Shown piece by piece: positions 26,778 through 35,481 of a DNA stretch of 64,000 bases. The first letter of the stretch is position 1. The number at the start of each line of letters is the position of its first letter. The stretch is from Lacrimispora sinapis. Lineage in GTDB: Bacteria > Bacillota > Clostridia > Lachnospirales > Lachnospiraceae. The position numbers and the translations under genes were made by a program. The stretch lies in NCBI RefSeq assembly GCF_043633585.1, contig NZ_CP141832.1, positions 2,790,001-2,854,000 of the forward strand. The letters are read 5' to 3'. The notes below the pieces were generated by a model. It was given only the letters and a program-made list of their open reading frames with translations. It was not told the origin of the DNA and did not search any database.

Positions 26778-27145
26778 TCATTTTCCGCTCTGTTCTATCT
26801 CCATTGTCTCCCGGCATTCATGGAATACCCGTAGAGCTTTGCTTCACGAGCCGCTTCTAAAAATCACGGCAAATCAAGAAGTGCCTGCTCCAGAGTATCT
26901 GGCAAGTCGCCTTGGAAAAAATACGTTTCCGCATCGGCTGCAAATTGCATGATGATGATGTCCGGACTCACGATCCAAGCCCCCAGTTTACAGCGGGCAA
27001 CCCCATCGTCAAAAAAACCTTATGAATGGCTGATTTATCCGCCAGCACCTGCACACTCCTGTCACTTACGGCAAGTCCGGTCTCCGGATTCTGCTGCAGT
27101 CCAGCTCATACATCTGCTCCGCAGTCAGACCTCGCTGTTCTATAT
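26778..27145 (-). pseudogene. Decayed Fur/PerR-family regulator
   Basis: No intact reading frame covers this 400-base gap, but pieces of a Fur-family protein appear in order in shifting minus-strand frames. They are LTAEQMYEL (27102-27128), NPETGLAV, RSVQVLADKSAIHKVF, then SGHHHHAICSRCGNVFF (histidine run at 26949-26960), GDLPDTLEQALLDLP, KLYGYS, and finally HECRETMEIEQSGK up to the stop at 26778. Read together they follow the Fur/PerR pattern: dimerisation strand, HHHH metal site, CxxC zinc site, last cysteine. The first roughly 30 residues are gone, and several frameshifts and stops interrupt it. It lies between DUF1292 and rnjA. Confidence 0.75.
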
Positions 27146-27167
27146 AAGGCTTTTTAAGTACGCACCA

Positions 27168-27449
27168 TCATTTTTCAATATCTACATCCGCTCCGTCAAG
27201 CAGCTCGGAAAATATTTTAAATAAATAATCTATCTCGTTATCATCCTCTACAAACTCATACAAAGCATCGGATTCTTCCCGCTTTGACAAATCCTTTAAG
27301 ATGTAACATTCTCCTTCTTCGTCATCATCTGCCGCATCGGTTACAAGCAGATAATTCACGCCATTAATTCTGGTCTCTTCCAGAACAAAAAAATCTACAG
27401 ATTCCCCTGAATCGGTTTCCAGGGTGATTTTCTTTTCTTCGCTGTTCAT
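27168..27449 (-). CDS. DUF1292 family protein (YrzB-like)
   Basis: A 93-residue acidic protein of the DUF1292 family, cytoplasmic, function unknown. Typical text is ETDSGESVDFFVLEETRINGVNYLLVTD and DEEGECYILKD. Its ATG overlaps the stop of the resolvase-like ruvX gene (ATGA), matching the B. subtilis order yrzL-yrrK-yrzB. The strong acidity is normal for this family. Confidence 0.88.
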   Translation of the reverse strand: MNSEEKKITLETDSGESVDFFVLEETRINGVNYLLVTDAADDDEEGECYILKDLSKREESDALYEFVEDDNEIDYLFKIFSELLDGADVDIEK

Positions 27450-27880
27450 TCCTTATCTCCTGTTTTTAAGCTGTCTAAATAGCCTTGCAGAATCAGTCCT
27501 GCTGCCACCTTATCAATGACCGCTTTTCTGTTTTCCCGCCTTACTCCGCTTTCCATTAAAATCCGTTCCGATGCTACGGTAGTCAGCCTCTCATCCCAAA
27601 GGATAACAGGAAGCCCGGTCCGCCTTGTAAGCATCTCTTTAAACTGCTCCGTCTTTTCTGCCCGGTCACCTACCGTGTTATTCATATTCTTAGGATATCC
27701 CAAAACTATGGTTTCAATCTCAAATTCCCGAATCAGCTCTTCGATCCGGGCACAGGTTTTTCTCAGTTTATTCTCTTCTTCTCTCGTAATTGTCTCCACA
27801 CCCTGGGCAGTTATACCCAACAGATCAGAAACTGCAACGCCTACAGTTCTAGAACCAAAATCCAGTCCCATGATTCTCAT
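27446..27880 (-). CDS. ruvX: YqgF/RuvX pre-16S rRNA nuclease (resolvase fold)
   Basis: An RNase H-fold nuclease of the YqgF family, 144 residues, thought to mature the 5' end of 16S rRNA and historically annotated as a Holliday-junction resolvase. Motifs are MGLDFGSRTVGVAVSD (about 4-19), the strand IVLGYPKNMNNTVGDRAE and the acidic end LWDERLTTVASERILME. GGAGAG precedes the ATG. It lies between ireB and DUF1292, in conserved order. Confidence 0.93.
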   Translation of the reverse strand: MRIMGLDFGSRTVGVAVSDLLGITAQGVETITREEENKLRKTCARIEELIREFEIETIVLGYPKNMNNTVGDRAEKTEQFKEMLTRRTGLPVILWDERLTTVASERILMESGVRRENRKAVIDKVAAGLILQGYLDSLKTGDKE

Positions 27881-28008
27881 ATTTTACTCTCCACGTCAAA
27901 TTTATGCAACAAAATGAAGCTGGTGCGCAGCCAACTGTATAAAAACAAACTGCCAGAATCCGCCTGTTCCACTTCATCTGACAGCTAGACTTAAGATTAT
28001 CCACGTCG

Positions 28009-28269
28009 TTACTTTAACATCGTATCAATGTATACCCGCATCAGTTCCTCCAGAATCTCGTCCCGTTCTACTTTCATGATAAGACTTCTGGCGTTCTTAT
28101 GGCTGGTAATATAGGTTGGATCTCCTGACATAATATAACCCACGATCTGGTTGATGGGATTATAGCCCTTCTCTGTGAGGGCAATATAAACCTGTTCCAG
28201 TACCTGGCTTACGTCCATTTTATTTTCCTGCACCGCTTTGAAAAATTGTGTGTTATGAATATCGCCCAT
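28009..28269 (-). CDS. ireB: IreB family regulatory phosphoprotein (UPF0297)
   Basis: An 86-residue small helical protein; in Enterococcus its homologue IreB is phosphorylated by the IreK Ser/Thr kinase and lowers cephalosporin resistance. Family text: ALTEKGYNPINQIVGYI and SGDPTYITSHKNARSLI. The start ATG at 28269 is preferred over a GTG three codons earlier because AGGA then falls at a proper distance. It is the first gene of the ireB-ruvX-DUF1292 group. The 128-base gap to ruvX contains nothing I recognise. Confidence 0.9.
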   Translation of the reverse strand: MGDIHNTQFFKAVQENKMDVSQVLEQVYIALTEKGYNPINQIVGYIMSGDPTYITSHKNARSLIMKVERDEILEELMRVYIDTMLK

Positions 28270-28336
28270 GTTTCTCACGTCCTTTAACTGTTCTCCTATA
28301 TTTTAAACCATAATCATGGATTCGGCAAGATAAAAA

Positions 28337-29668
28337 TTATTTTTGTCCGTTAAGGTTTAAAAACATGATCTCATCGTTGAGCATTTCCCCAAGGATTCCT
28401 TCCACGATTTTCCCTTTCAGACCTTCTTCATAAGGGACCACTGCTTTTACATATTCTCTGGTATGACCGATCATATAGGTGGTTCCATCCCACTCATAGG
28501 CTTCCTCCATCAGAACCTGGGCCCTGCTGCCTGTGCAGGACTTCCGGTATGCCAGCGACATCTCTTTTTCCAGTTTTAAAAGTTCATTGCTTCGAACCGA
28601 TTTTACAGATTCCGGTATCTGATCCGTCATCTGTGCCGCCCTGGTCCCGTTTCTTCTGGAATATTTAAACACATGCATTTCATAAAAACGCACCTTTTCC
28701 AGATATTCCCTGGTGACCAAAAATTCTTCTTCCGTCTCCCCTGGAAATCCAACAATAACGTCTGTGGTAATGGCCGGATTAGGAAATGCTTTTCTAAGGA
28801 TTTTGCAGCAGTTGAAATACTCTTCTGCGGTGTAACAGCGATTCATCCGCTTTAAGGTGCTGTCACATCCACTTTGTAAGGACAAGTGGAAATGCGGACA
28901 AATCTTATCAAGGGAAGACAGGGCTGCCGCAAACTCTTCCGTCACAATCCTCGGCTCCAGAGAACCCAGACGGATTCGTTTCAACCCTTCAATGTCATGG
29001 ATTTTAACGATCAGATCCAGAAGGGTCAGACGTTCTTCCTCCGCAAAATCCTTTCCATATGAGCTTAAATGGATGCCGGTCAGCACCACCTCCTGAAAGC
29101 CGGAGCCGATCAGACGCTTAATCTCTTCTGCCACCTCTTCCGGTCTGCGGCTGCGCACCTGGCCTCTGGTATACGGAATAATGCAGTAGCTGCAAAACTG
29201 GTTGCAGCCATCCTGGACCTTGATAAAGGCTCTCGTATGATCCGCTATTTTATCTATGGATAGACTTTCATATTCCCTGGTTCTGCGGATGTCAATGATG
29301 GTTTCTTCCAGTTCTTCCTCCCGGTCTGCAAAGTAATCCTCCAGAATGGGTACCAGTTCTGTCTTTTTGTTGTTTCCGATCACCAGGTCCACAGCTTCAT
29401 CCTTTTTCAGTTCTTCTCCTGCTGCCTGTACATAACAGCCGGCGGCCACAACAACGGCTTCCGGATTCATGTTTTTTGCGCGGTGAAGCATCTGTCTGGA
29501 CTTTCTGTCTGCAATATTGGTTACGGAGCATGTATTTATAATATAAACATCCGCCTTTTCTGTAAAGGGGACAATTTCATATCCAGCGCGTTCCAGAAGC
29601 TGCTGCATGGCCTCTGTTTCGTATGAATTAACCTTACAGCCAAGGTTGTGCAGGGCTGCCTTTCTCAT
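28337..29668 (-). CDS. mtaB: tRNA t6A37 methylthiotransferase MtaB
   Basis: A radical-SAM enzyme that adds a methylthio group to N6-threonylcarbamoyladenosine at position 37 of ANN-decoding tRNAs, 443 residues. The N-terminal UPF0004 domain holds cluster cysteines in LGCKVNSYE, INTCSV and AAGCYVQ; the radical SAM motif is CNQFCSYCIIPYTRG (about 154-168); a TRAM domain closes the protein (about 375-440). In B. subtilis, yqeV (mtaB) follows dnaJ-prmA-rsmE; here thiI, a cysteine desulfurase and an HPr-like gene come between. Confidence 0.94.
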   Translation of the reverse strand: MRKAALHNLGCKVNSYETEAMQQLLERAGYEIVPFTEKADVYIINTCSVTNIADRKSRQMLHRAKNMNPEAVVVAAGCYVQAAGEELKKDEAVDLVIGNNKKTELVPILEDYFADREEELEETIIDIRRTREYESLSIDKIADHTRAFIKVQDGCNQFCSYCIIPYTRGQVRSRRPEEVAEEIKRLIGSGFQEVVLTGIHLSSYGKDFAEEERLTLLDLIVKIHDIEGLKRIRLGSLEPRIVTEEFAAALSSLDKICPHFHLSLQSGCDSTLKRMNRCYTAEEYFNCCKILRKAFPNPAITTDVIVGFPGETEEEFLVTREYLEKVRFYEMHVFKYSRRNGTRAAQMTDQIPESVKSVRSNELLKLEKEMSLAYRKSCTGSRAQVLMEEAYEWDGTTYMIGHTREYVKAVVPYEEGLKGKIVEGILGEMLNDEIMFLNLNGQK

Positions 29669-29727
29669 TTTATTTTCTCCTATCTAAATTATCAGTTTAT
29701 TCGCATTTTTTTCATGTAAAATTACCA

Positions 29728-29756
29728 TTGACTTTTATATCATATGTCAGTAGTAT
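29728..29756 (+). promoter_or_regulatory. Sigma-A promoter of the HPr-like gene
   Basis: TTGACT (29728-29733), a 17-base spacer, then TAGTAT (29751-29756), about 60 bases before the start of the HPr-like gene. The gene points away from mtaB, so it needs its own promoter. Confidence 0.65.
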
Positions 29757-29817
29757 TGAAGGGAAAAGAGGACTATCCCTCAATAAATGAAAGAGCTAAT
29801 ATAAAGGAGGTTTTCCC

Positions 29818-30051
29818 ATGAAAACAGTTCGTATATCTTTAAATTCTATTGATAAAGTAAAATCTTTTGTAAATGATTTAACAAAATTTGATACCGACTT
29901 TGATCTTGTTTCCGGCAGATATGTGATCGATGCAAAATCGATTATGGGTATTTTCAGTCTGGATCTTTCCAAGCCCATCGACTTAAACATTCATTCCGAG
30001 AATGAGGTTGATGAAATCATCAGCGTTTTATCTCCATATATCGTAGATTAA
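29818..30051 (+). CDS. HPr-family regulatory protein without the active-site histidine
   Basis: 77 residues with the HPr fold pattern. The HPr kinase target region is kept (AKSIMGIFSLDL, serine at residue 41, equal to Ser46 of HPr). The phosphotransfer histidine is missing: where HPr reads HARPA this protein has SIDKV (about 10-14). It therefore cannot carry phosphate between EI and EIIA and resembles Crh of B. subtilis, a CcpA co-regulator, though Crh keeps more HPr identity. A regulatory role through serine phosphorylation is inferred. GGAGG lies 7 bases before the ATG; the unit has its own promoter and terminator. Confidence 0.82.
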   Translation: MKTVRISLNSIDKVKSFVNDLTKFDTDFDLVSGRYVIDAKSIMGIFSLDLSKPIDLNIHSENEVDEIISVLSPYIVD

Positions 30052-30071
30052 TCAGGAATCAGGTTTTAAAA

Positions 30072-30108
30072 TGGGGCCCGGCCTTTGATGCCGGTCCCCT
30101 TTTTTATT
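30072..30108. terminator. Terminator between HPr-like gene and thiI
   Basis: The stem GGGGCCCGG / CCGGTCCCC, one mismatch, short loop, then TTTTTTATTT on the plus strand. It ends the plus-strand HPr-like unit and may also stop transcription leaving thiI. Confidence 0.85.
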
Positions 30109-30116
30109 TCTTTTCT

Positions 30117-31295
30117 TTAACACCAGACCTTTTCCACAGTGCTTATGGCCGTCTCAACCAATTCATCAATTTTCTCCGCCAGATTTTCCTCTGAACGCCT
30201 GATCATCTTTAAACTGGGTTTTGTTACCGGGTGCTTTGCCACAAATATGGTGCAGCAGTCTTCAAACGGAAGCACCGAAGTCTCATACGTGCCGATTTTT
30301 TCTGCTACGTCCACGATTTCCTGCTTGTCAAACCCAATCACTGGACGGAACACAGGCATGGTGGCTGCATCATCTGTGGCTGCCAGTGACTGCATGGTCT
30401 GAGATGCCACCTGTCCGATGCTTTCCCCTGTAATGAGTGCGGAGGCACCGCTATCTTCTGCCAGACGCTCTGCGATCTTCATCATATACCGTCTCATGAT
30501 GATGGTCAGCTCTTCATGAGGGCATTTGTCATAGATGTATAGCTGAATGTCTGTAAAATTCACGATATGAAGCCGGATGGCACCGGAATATCTGGAGACA
30601 AGCTTTGCTAAATCCACCACCTTCTGTTTTGCACGGTCACTGGTGTATGGCGGCGCATGAAAGTAAACTGCGTCAATCTTAACTCCGCGTTTTGCGACCA
30701 TGTAACCTGCAACCGGGCTGTCAATGCCGCCGGATAAAAGAAGCATGGCCTTTCCGTTGGTCCCAACCGGCATACCTCCCGGACCTGGAATCACGTGGGA
30801 ATAAATATTGATTTTGCTGCGCACTTCCACATGAAGCATCACTTCCGGCTGATGGACGTCTACCTTTGTATCCGGAAATGCCTGAAGAATGATTTCTCCC
30901 AAATCCCGGTTGATCTGCTCAGAGTTTACCGGATATCTCTTATTGCCTCTGCGTGTATTGACCTTAAAGGTGAAATTCTTCTCCTCGTAAAACTCTTCCA
31001 CATAGGATAACACCTGTTTCTTTAAATCTTCATAGCCATTGTCTTCCACCTGTACCATAGGACAGATTGCCGCAATGCCGAAAATGCGTTTTAGTGCATC
31101 GACCACTTCATCAAAATCGTATTCGGATTCTGCTGTGGCATAGATTCTTCCCGATTCCTTGGATACCTGAAAATCTCCGTCGATCCTCTTTAAGGAATGT
31201 CGGATATTGGTTACCAGGGCATCTTCAAATAAGTAACGGTTCTTTCCTTTTACGCCGATCTCTGCGTACTTGATTAAAAATGATTTATATTGCAT
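30117..31295 (-). CDS. thiI: tRNA 4-thiouridine synthetase ThiI
   Basis: Adenylates and thiolates uridine 8 of tRNA using persulfide sulfur, 392 residues. It has the N-terminal ferredoxin-like and THUMP domains (about 1-165) and the PP-loop ATPase with SGGIDSPVAGYMVAKRG (about 188-204); no C-terminal rhodanese domain is present, as is usual in Gram-positives. A dedicated cysteine desulfurase gene lies 26 bases upstream, the same pairing as nifZ-thiI in B. subtilis, and should supply the sulfur. A link to thiamine synthesis is less likely without the rhodanese domain. Confidence 0.95.
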   Translation of the reverse strand: MQYKSFLIKYAEIGVKGKNRYLFEDALVTNIRHSLKRIDGDFQVSKESGRIYATAESEYDFDEVVDALKRIFGIAAICPMVQVEDNGYEDLKKQVLSYVEEFYEEKNFTFKVNTRRGNKRYPVNSEQINRDLGEIILQAFPDTKVDVHQPEVMLHVEVRSKINIYSHVIPGPGGMPVGTNGKAMLLLSGGIDSPVAGYMVAKRGVKIDAVYFHAPPYTSDRAKQKVVDLAKLVSRYSGAIRLHIVNFTDIQLYIYDKCPHEELTIIMRRYMMKIAERLAEDSGASALITGESIGQVASQTMQSLAATDDAATMPVFRPVIGFDKQEIVDVAEKIGTYETSVLPFEDCCTIFVAKHPVTKPSLKMIRRSEENLAEKIDELVETAISTVEKVWC

Positions 31296-31321
31296 CTGCT
31301 GTCCTTTCTATCAAACACTTC

Positions 31322-32476
31322 CTACCCCCTTTGGTACCGTCTGAGTACAGGAAGGATTTCTTTTAATTTATCCATACAGTAATCCACTTCTGCTTTCGTA
31401 TTAAAAATCCCGAAACTAAACCGAAGTGTAGAGTCCAGAAGTTCTGATTTTACGCCGATTCCTTTTAATGTACCGCTGACTGCCGGGTGATTGGAGGAAC
31501 AGGCCGATCCGGAGGACACATAGATCCCCTTTTCTTCCAATGCGTGCAGCAGCACTTCACTTCGGGTACCGGCAAAGCTGGCGCTTACAATCTGAGGGGC
31601 CGATAATTCACCGGGAAAACTGTTCACAGTCACCCCTTCGATCTCTTTCAAGCTCTCGATCATGTAATCCTTTAAGTCCATAAGAGCCTGAACCTTTTTT
31701 GCGTGATCTGTGTACATGATTTTAGCGGCAACGGCAAGACCTGCGATCCCCGGAACATTTTCCGTACCGGAACGCATGCCTCTTTGCTGTCCTCCCCCAT
31801 AGATCAGGGGCCGGATCTTCACTTTCTGGTCGATATACAAAAAACCTACCCCCTTTGGTCCATGAATCTTATGAGAGCTGACCGACAATAAGTCGATTCC
31901 CTGGCGCTTTGGGCGGATAAGGAATTTTCCATAGGCCTGTATCCCATCCACATGAAAAATTATGGCAGGATTCTTCTTTTTTATAATCTTTGAAATGGCT
32001 TCTATGGGTTCCACTGCACCGATTTCATTGTTTACATACATAATTGAAACTAAGATCGTCTCCGGGCGGATGGCCGCTTCCAGCTCTTCCAAAGAAATAT
32101 GTCCCTGGGAATCCACCGAAAGATAAGTAACCGAAAACCCCTGTTCCTCTAACATTGCCAGAGGGTTATACACGGACGCATGCTCAATGGCAGTGCTGAT
32201 GATGTGATTCCCTGCCCGTCTGTTTGCCATGGCAGTTTCAATCAAAGCCATATTATTGGATTCGGAACCCCCGGAGGTAAATACAATCTCCTTTGGTTCA
32301 ACTTTTAAAGTCCAGGCAATGGTTTCTGCCGCCTCTTTGACATACCGCTCTGCTTCCATCCCTTTTTTATGCTTGGAAGAAGGATTGCCGTAATCCTCCG
32401 TCATAATCTTTAAAACCATATCTTTCACCGGCTCCAGCACTTGTGTGGTGGCCGAATTGTCAAAATAAACTTCCAT
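31322..32476 (-). CDS. Cysteine desulfurase (NifS/IscS class), ThiI partner
   Basis: A PLP enzyme that takes sulfur from cysteine as an enzyme-bound persulfide, 384 residues. Landmarks: N-terminal MEVYFDNSATTQ, the PLP lysine in SVSSHKIHGPKG (about 200-211), and the catalytic cysteine in SSGSACSSNHPAVSGTL (about 323-339). It lies directly before thiI, so it most probably feeds tRNA 4-thiouridine formation, like B. subtilis NifZ. No iscU-type scaffold gene is in view, which speaks against a main Fe-S role. Confidence 0.93.
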   Translation of the reverse strand: MEVYFDNSATTQVLEPVKDMVLKIMTEDYGNPSSKHKKGMEAERYVKEAAETIAWTLKVEPKEIVFTSGGSESNNMALIETAMANRRAGNHIISTAIEHASVYNPLAMLEEQGFSVTYLSVDSQGHISLEELEAAIRPETILVSIMYVNNEIGAVEPIEAISKIIKKKNPAIIFHVDGIQAYGKFLIRPKRQGIDLLSVSSHKIHGPKGVGFLYIDQKVKIRPLIYGGGQQRGMRSGTENVPGIAGLAVAAKIMYTDHAKKVQALMDLKDYMIESLKEIEGVTVNSFPGELSAPQIVSASFAGTRSEVLLHALEEKGIYVSSGSACSSNHPAVSGTLKGIGVKSELLDSTLRFSFGIFNTKAEVDYCMDKLKEILPVLRRYQRG

Positions 32477-32539
32477 CTATGTTATATCCCACTCCTTTTC
32501 CAAACCAGCAGGATTCCTCCTGCTGCCAGAAAGCCATCC

Positions 32540-33277
32540 CTAAGGTTCCAGTAAAAATGACAGCACTGATAATACGGAAAGTCCGGCTGTTTCCGTCCTT
32601 AAAATCCGCTTTCCCAAAGTAATCGGTCTGGCACCAAAGCTTCTCGCAAGTTCTATTTCAGAATCTTCAAATCCGCCTTCCGGTCCAATAAATATGCCGG
32701 CCTTCATTCCAGGCTCTATGGCAGAAAGGACCTGTCTTGTTTCCTCCATGCCCTTTGCATGTTCAAACGGGATCACCGTAATATCAAATTCCTTTGAAAA
32801 AGCAAGCGCCTTTTCAAAGGTCATGACTCCGGTTACCTCCGGCACGATCAGCCTTCCGGACTGTTTGGCGGCACTTTCAGAAACAGACCGCCAGCGGCGG
32901 AGCTTTGATTCTTCTTTCTTTTTATCTAATTTCACCACCGTCCGTCTGGTTTCTACCGGAACGATCTGGTAAGCTCCAAGCTCCACGGCTTTCTGAATGA
33001 TGAATTCCATCTTATCACTCTTTGGAAGTCCCTGAAACAGGTAAATTTTTGCAGGCAGTTCCTTTCCTGTCTCATCCACGGAAAGAATCCGGGCAACCAC
33101 TTCCAAGGATGTCACTGATACGATTTCGCATAAATAATCCTTATCCACACCATTGCTGATAAGGACCTTTTCTCCGGCTCCCATGCGCAGAACATTCTTT
33201 ATATGGTTGACATCGGGGCCGGTAATTGTAATGCTTTCTTCCCCGATCTGGTCCTGATGAATAAAAAAGTGATACAT
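32540..33277 (-). CDS. rsmE: 16S rRNA m3U1498 methyltransferase RsmE
   Basis: A SPOUT-class methyltransferase of 245 residues that methylates U1498 of 16S rRNA. It has the N-terminal PUA-like domain (about 1-75) and the knotted SAM domain with FIGPEGGFEDSEI (about 195-207) and ITLGKRILRTETAGL near the end. It follows prmA by 13 bases, in the conserved prmA-rsmE order. Confidence 0.95.
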   Translation of the reverse strand: MYHFFIHQDQIGEESITITGPDVNHIKNVLRMGAGEKVLISNGVDKDYLCEIVSVTSLEVVARILSVDETGKELPAKIYLFQGLPKSDKMEFIIQKAVELGAYQIVPVETRRTVVKLDKKKEESKLRRWRSVSESAAKQSGRLIVPEVTGVMTFEKALAFSKEFDITVIPFEHAKGMEETRQVLSAIEPGMKAGIFIGPEGGFEDSEIELARSFGARPITLGKRILRTETAGLSVLSVLSFLLEP

Positions 33278-33290
33278 CTTATCCCTCTTT

Positions 33291-34253
33291 CTACTTTTTT
33301 CTGACCGTTACGGAAACCCATTCGCCCTGATAGGTGATCTCCACCAGTTCAAAAGCCTGATTTTCAGCAAATGCTTTTTTTACCGCTTCTTCCTTCATAT
33401 TAATGATACCGGAAGTGATAAAAATTGCGCCTTTTTTCATATGAATTGGAATTTCCTTCTGAAGCAGAATAATGATATCAGCCAGAATATTCGCCACAAC
33501 CACGTCATAGGCTTCAAAACCGGCTTTTTTCTGAACCTCTTCGTCATCAATGATATTTCCCTTTAAAACCTGAAACTTTTCGGGGGCAATCCCATTGGCT
33601 TCCATATTTTCCTTCACTGCAACGATGGCGTTCTCGTCAAGGTCCGTTCCAAAGACTTCTTTTGCTCCCAGCTTTAAGCCAGTGATCCCCAGAATACCGC
33701 TTCCGGTTCCTACATCAAGAAGCTTTGTCTCAGGAGTCACATATTTTTTCAGCTGCCGGATGCAAAGCTGTGTCGTCTCATGCTGCCCGGTTCCAAAAGC
33801 AGTGCCGGGATCAATTTCGATCAAAAGCTTGTCCTCGTGCTCTTTTGGGACTTCTTCCCAGGTTGGCTTGATCAGAATATCATCTACGGTGAATGGTTTA
33901 AAGTACTGTTTCCAGTTATTGATCCAGTCCTTATCCTCTGTCTCACTTGATTCTATGGTACAGGCACCCAGATCCGTAAACATGGAAAGTTCTGAAAGTC
34001 CTTCGTTCACCCGTTTTAACATTTCATCTATATTGATATCTGAATCAGGGTCCAGATAAAAGCTCACCTTTGCAATGCCTTCATCCGGCGGAAGTTCCGG
34101 AAGGATATCTATGAACATGCCTTTTGTCTCCGCTTCCGTAAGAGGCGTATTATCCTCAATTTCAATTCCTTCTATTCCGATCTCATCAAACATGCTGCTG
34201 ATTAAATCAACCGCTTCCGTAGTTGTTGTCAGTGTAAACTTTTTCCATTTCAT
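33291..34253 (-). CDS. prmA: Ribosomal protein L11 methyltransferase PrmA
   Basis: Trimethylates ribosomal protein L11, 320 residues. An N-terminal substrate-recognition domain (about 1-115) precedes the SAM domain with DPGTAFGTGQHETT (about 148-161), LLDVGTGSGILGI (about 179-191) and VVANILADIII. It is the usual neighbour of dnaJ and rsmE; here a TSUP gene and a wall-repeat gene lie between it and dnaJ. Confidence 0.95.
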   Translation of the reverse strand: MKWKKFTLTTTTEAVDLISSMFDEIGIEGIEIEDNTPLTEAETKGMFIDILPELPPDEGIAKVSFYLDPDSDINIDEMLKRVNEGLSELSMFTDLGACTIESSETEDKDWINNWKQYFKPFTVDDILIKPTWEEVPKEHEDKLLIEIDPGTAFGTGQHETTQLCIRQLKKYVTPETKLLDVGTGSGILGITGLKLGAKEVFGTDLDENAIVAVKENMEANGIAPEKFQVLKGNIIDDEEVQKKAGFEAYDVVVANILADIIILLQKEIPIHMKKGAIFITSGIINMKEEAVKKAFAENQAFELVEITYQGEWVSVTVRKK

Positions 34254-34263
34254 AGCAATCTTC

Positions 34264-35007
34264 CTATCCTTTTATAATTTTCACAAACAGGCAGATGAGC
34301 ACCACTAAAACTACCGGTCTCACAATCTTCAACCCATTTTTTACAACAAGACCTGACCCGATGTAATGGCCTGCAATGCAGAAAAGTCCGGCTGCAAGGC
34401 CCAAAGGAAGCAGAACTTTTCCATTTATCAAAAATGTCACCAGCGCTGCGATATTGGAGGACAAATTGATCACTTTGGTCGTACCGGAAGCACTTCTCAC
34501 ATCCATTTTCGCAAGTCCGGTCAACAAAAGAAGTAAAAAGGTGCCGGTTCCCGGACCGTAAAATCCATCATAGCATCCTACCACAAGCGCTGCCCCAATG
34601 CTGATAAGCAACTGTTTCTTATGGGGCATCCTGACTTCTATGGTGTCTCCCATATTTTTATTTTTAAGAACATAAAAAGCTACAACCGGAAGTACCACGA
34701 TCATCATGCCTTTTAATATCTCTTCACTGGCAAGAAGCGACAAATGAGCCCCGATTACCGATCCGATCACCGCAAATAAAGCGGCAAGCAATGACTGCTT
34801 TCCATTGATAAATCCGTTTTTCCCAAACCGGGCCGTAGAAATAACCGTTCCCATAGTGGAACTCATCTTATTGGTTCCCAGGGCCAAATGAGGCGGTATT
34901 CCTGCTGCCATAAACGCCGGCAGAGAGATTAACCCTCCTCCTCCTGCAATGGAGTCAATAAAACCTGCAAGAAAAACAAGGGGACACACGATCAGATACT
35001 GGTACAT
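34264..35007 (-). CDS. TSUP (TauE/SafE) family membrane transporter
   Basis: A 247-residue membrane protein with about seven to eight hydrophobic segments, of the TauE/SafE/YfcA group that moves small anions such as sulfite or organosulfonates. Typical text: LVFLAGFIDSIAGGGGLISLP at the start and CYDGFYGPGTGTFLLLL in the middle repeat (about 148-164). It ends 10 bases before prmA and probably shares its transcript, although it is not part of the conserved dnaJ-prmA block. Substrate unknown. Confidence 0.88.
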   Translation of the reverse strand: MYQYLIVCPLVFLAGFIDSIAGGGGLISLPAFMAAGIPPHLALGTNKMSSTMGTVISTARFGKNGFINGKQSLLAALFAVIGSVIGAHLSLLASEEILKGMMIVVLPVVAFYVLKNKNMGDTIEVRMPHKKQLLISIGAALVVGCYDGFYGPGTGTFLLLLLTGLAKMDVRSASGTTKVINLSSNIAALVTFLINGKVLLPLGLAAGLFCIAGHYIGSGLVVKNGLKIVRPVVLVVLICLFVKIIKG

Positions 35008-35481
35008 ATGAGGTTTCCTTTCTACTGTTCAAACTAAACCACATGATATCATAACATACAATGAAATTGGTTGCAAGCGTATTAAATCACGGGACTTTTC
35101 CTGTATTTTTGAGGTTTAAAAAAATATTTTAAAAATTTTAAAAAAACATGCAATAAAAAATGTATCTAATGCATTAACTAATTGAACGGATGAAAAAGAC
35201 TTCTGTTTCATTCCGGGTACAAGGGCAAAAAACATATCAAGCAAACGAAATTCCTTGATGCATTACACCCCATCACACCCGCCTGCGTCCTCGGAACTGG
35301 AACAGAATCTATTTTCACAAAATTACAATCACAAGCAATAAGAAATTGTAATGATAAAAAGCAGGGGATATATCTGATCGCTGTAGCTATTACAGCATTA
35401 GATATGTCTCCTGCTTTTTTATTTTTGTTTAAAAAAGAAAGGCACAGCAGAATCATTTCTGCCATACCTTTTCCACATTTC
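35008..35481. other. Intergenic region between TSUP gene and wall-repeat gene
   Basis: AT-rich leader of the TSUP-prmA transcript, with A/T runs near 35110-35160, then a terminator hairpin for the wall-repeat gene. A short minus-strand frame (35208-35465) crosses the hairpin, has no ribosome site and no recognisable protein, and is not called. Confidence 0.5.
35356..35420. terminator. Long bidirectional terminator hairpin
   Basis: The arms AAAAGCAGG-GGATATATCT and AGATATGTCT-CCTGCTTTT enclose a loop that holds a small inner stem CTGTA/TACAG; T-runs follow on both strands. It most likely ends the wall-repeat gene transcript. Confidence 0.7.

Noticed and set aside
35208..35465. Minus-strand frame of 85 codons
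   Set aside because: Crosses a terminator hairpin, lacks a ribosome site and shows no protein pattern.
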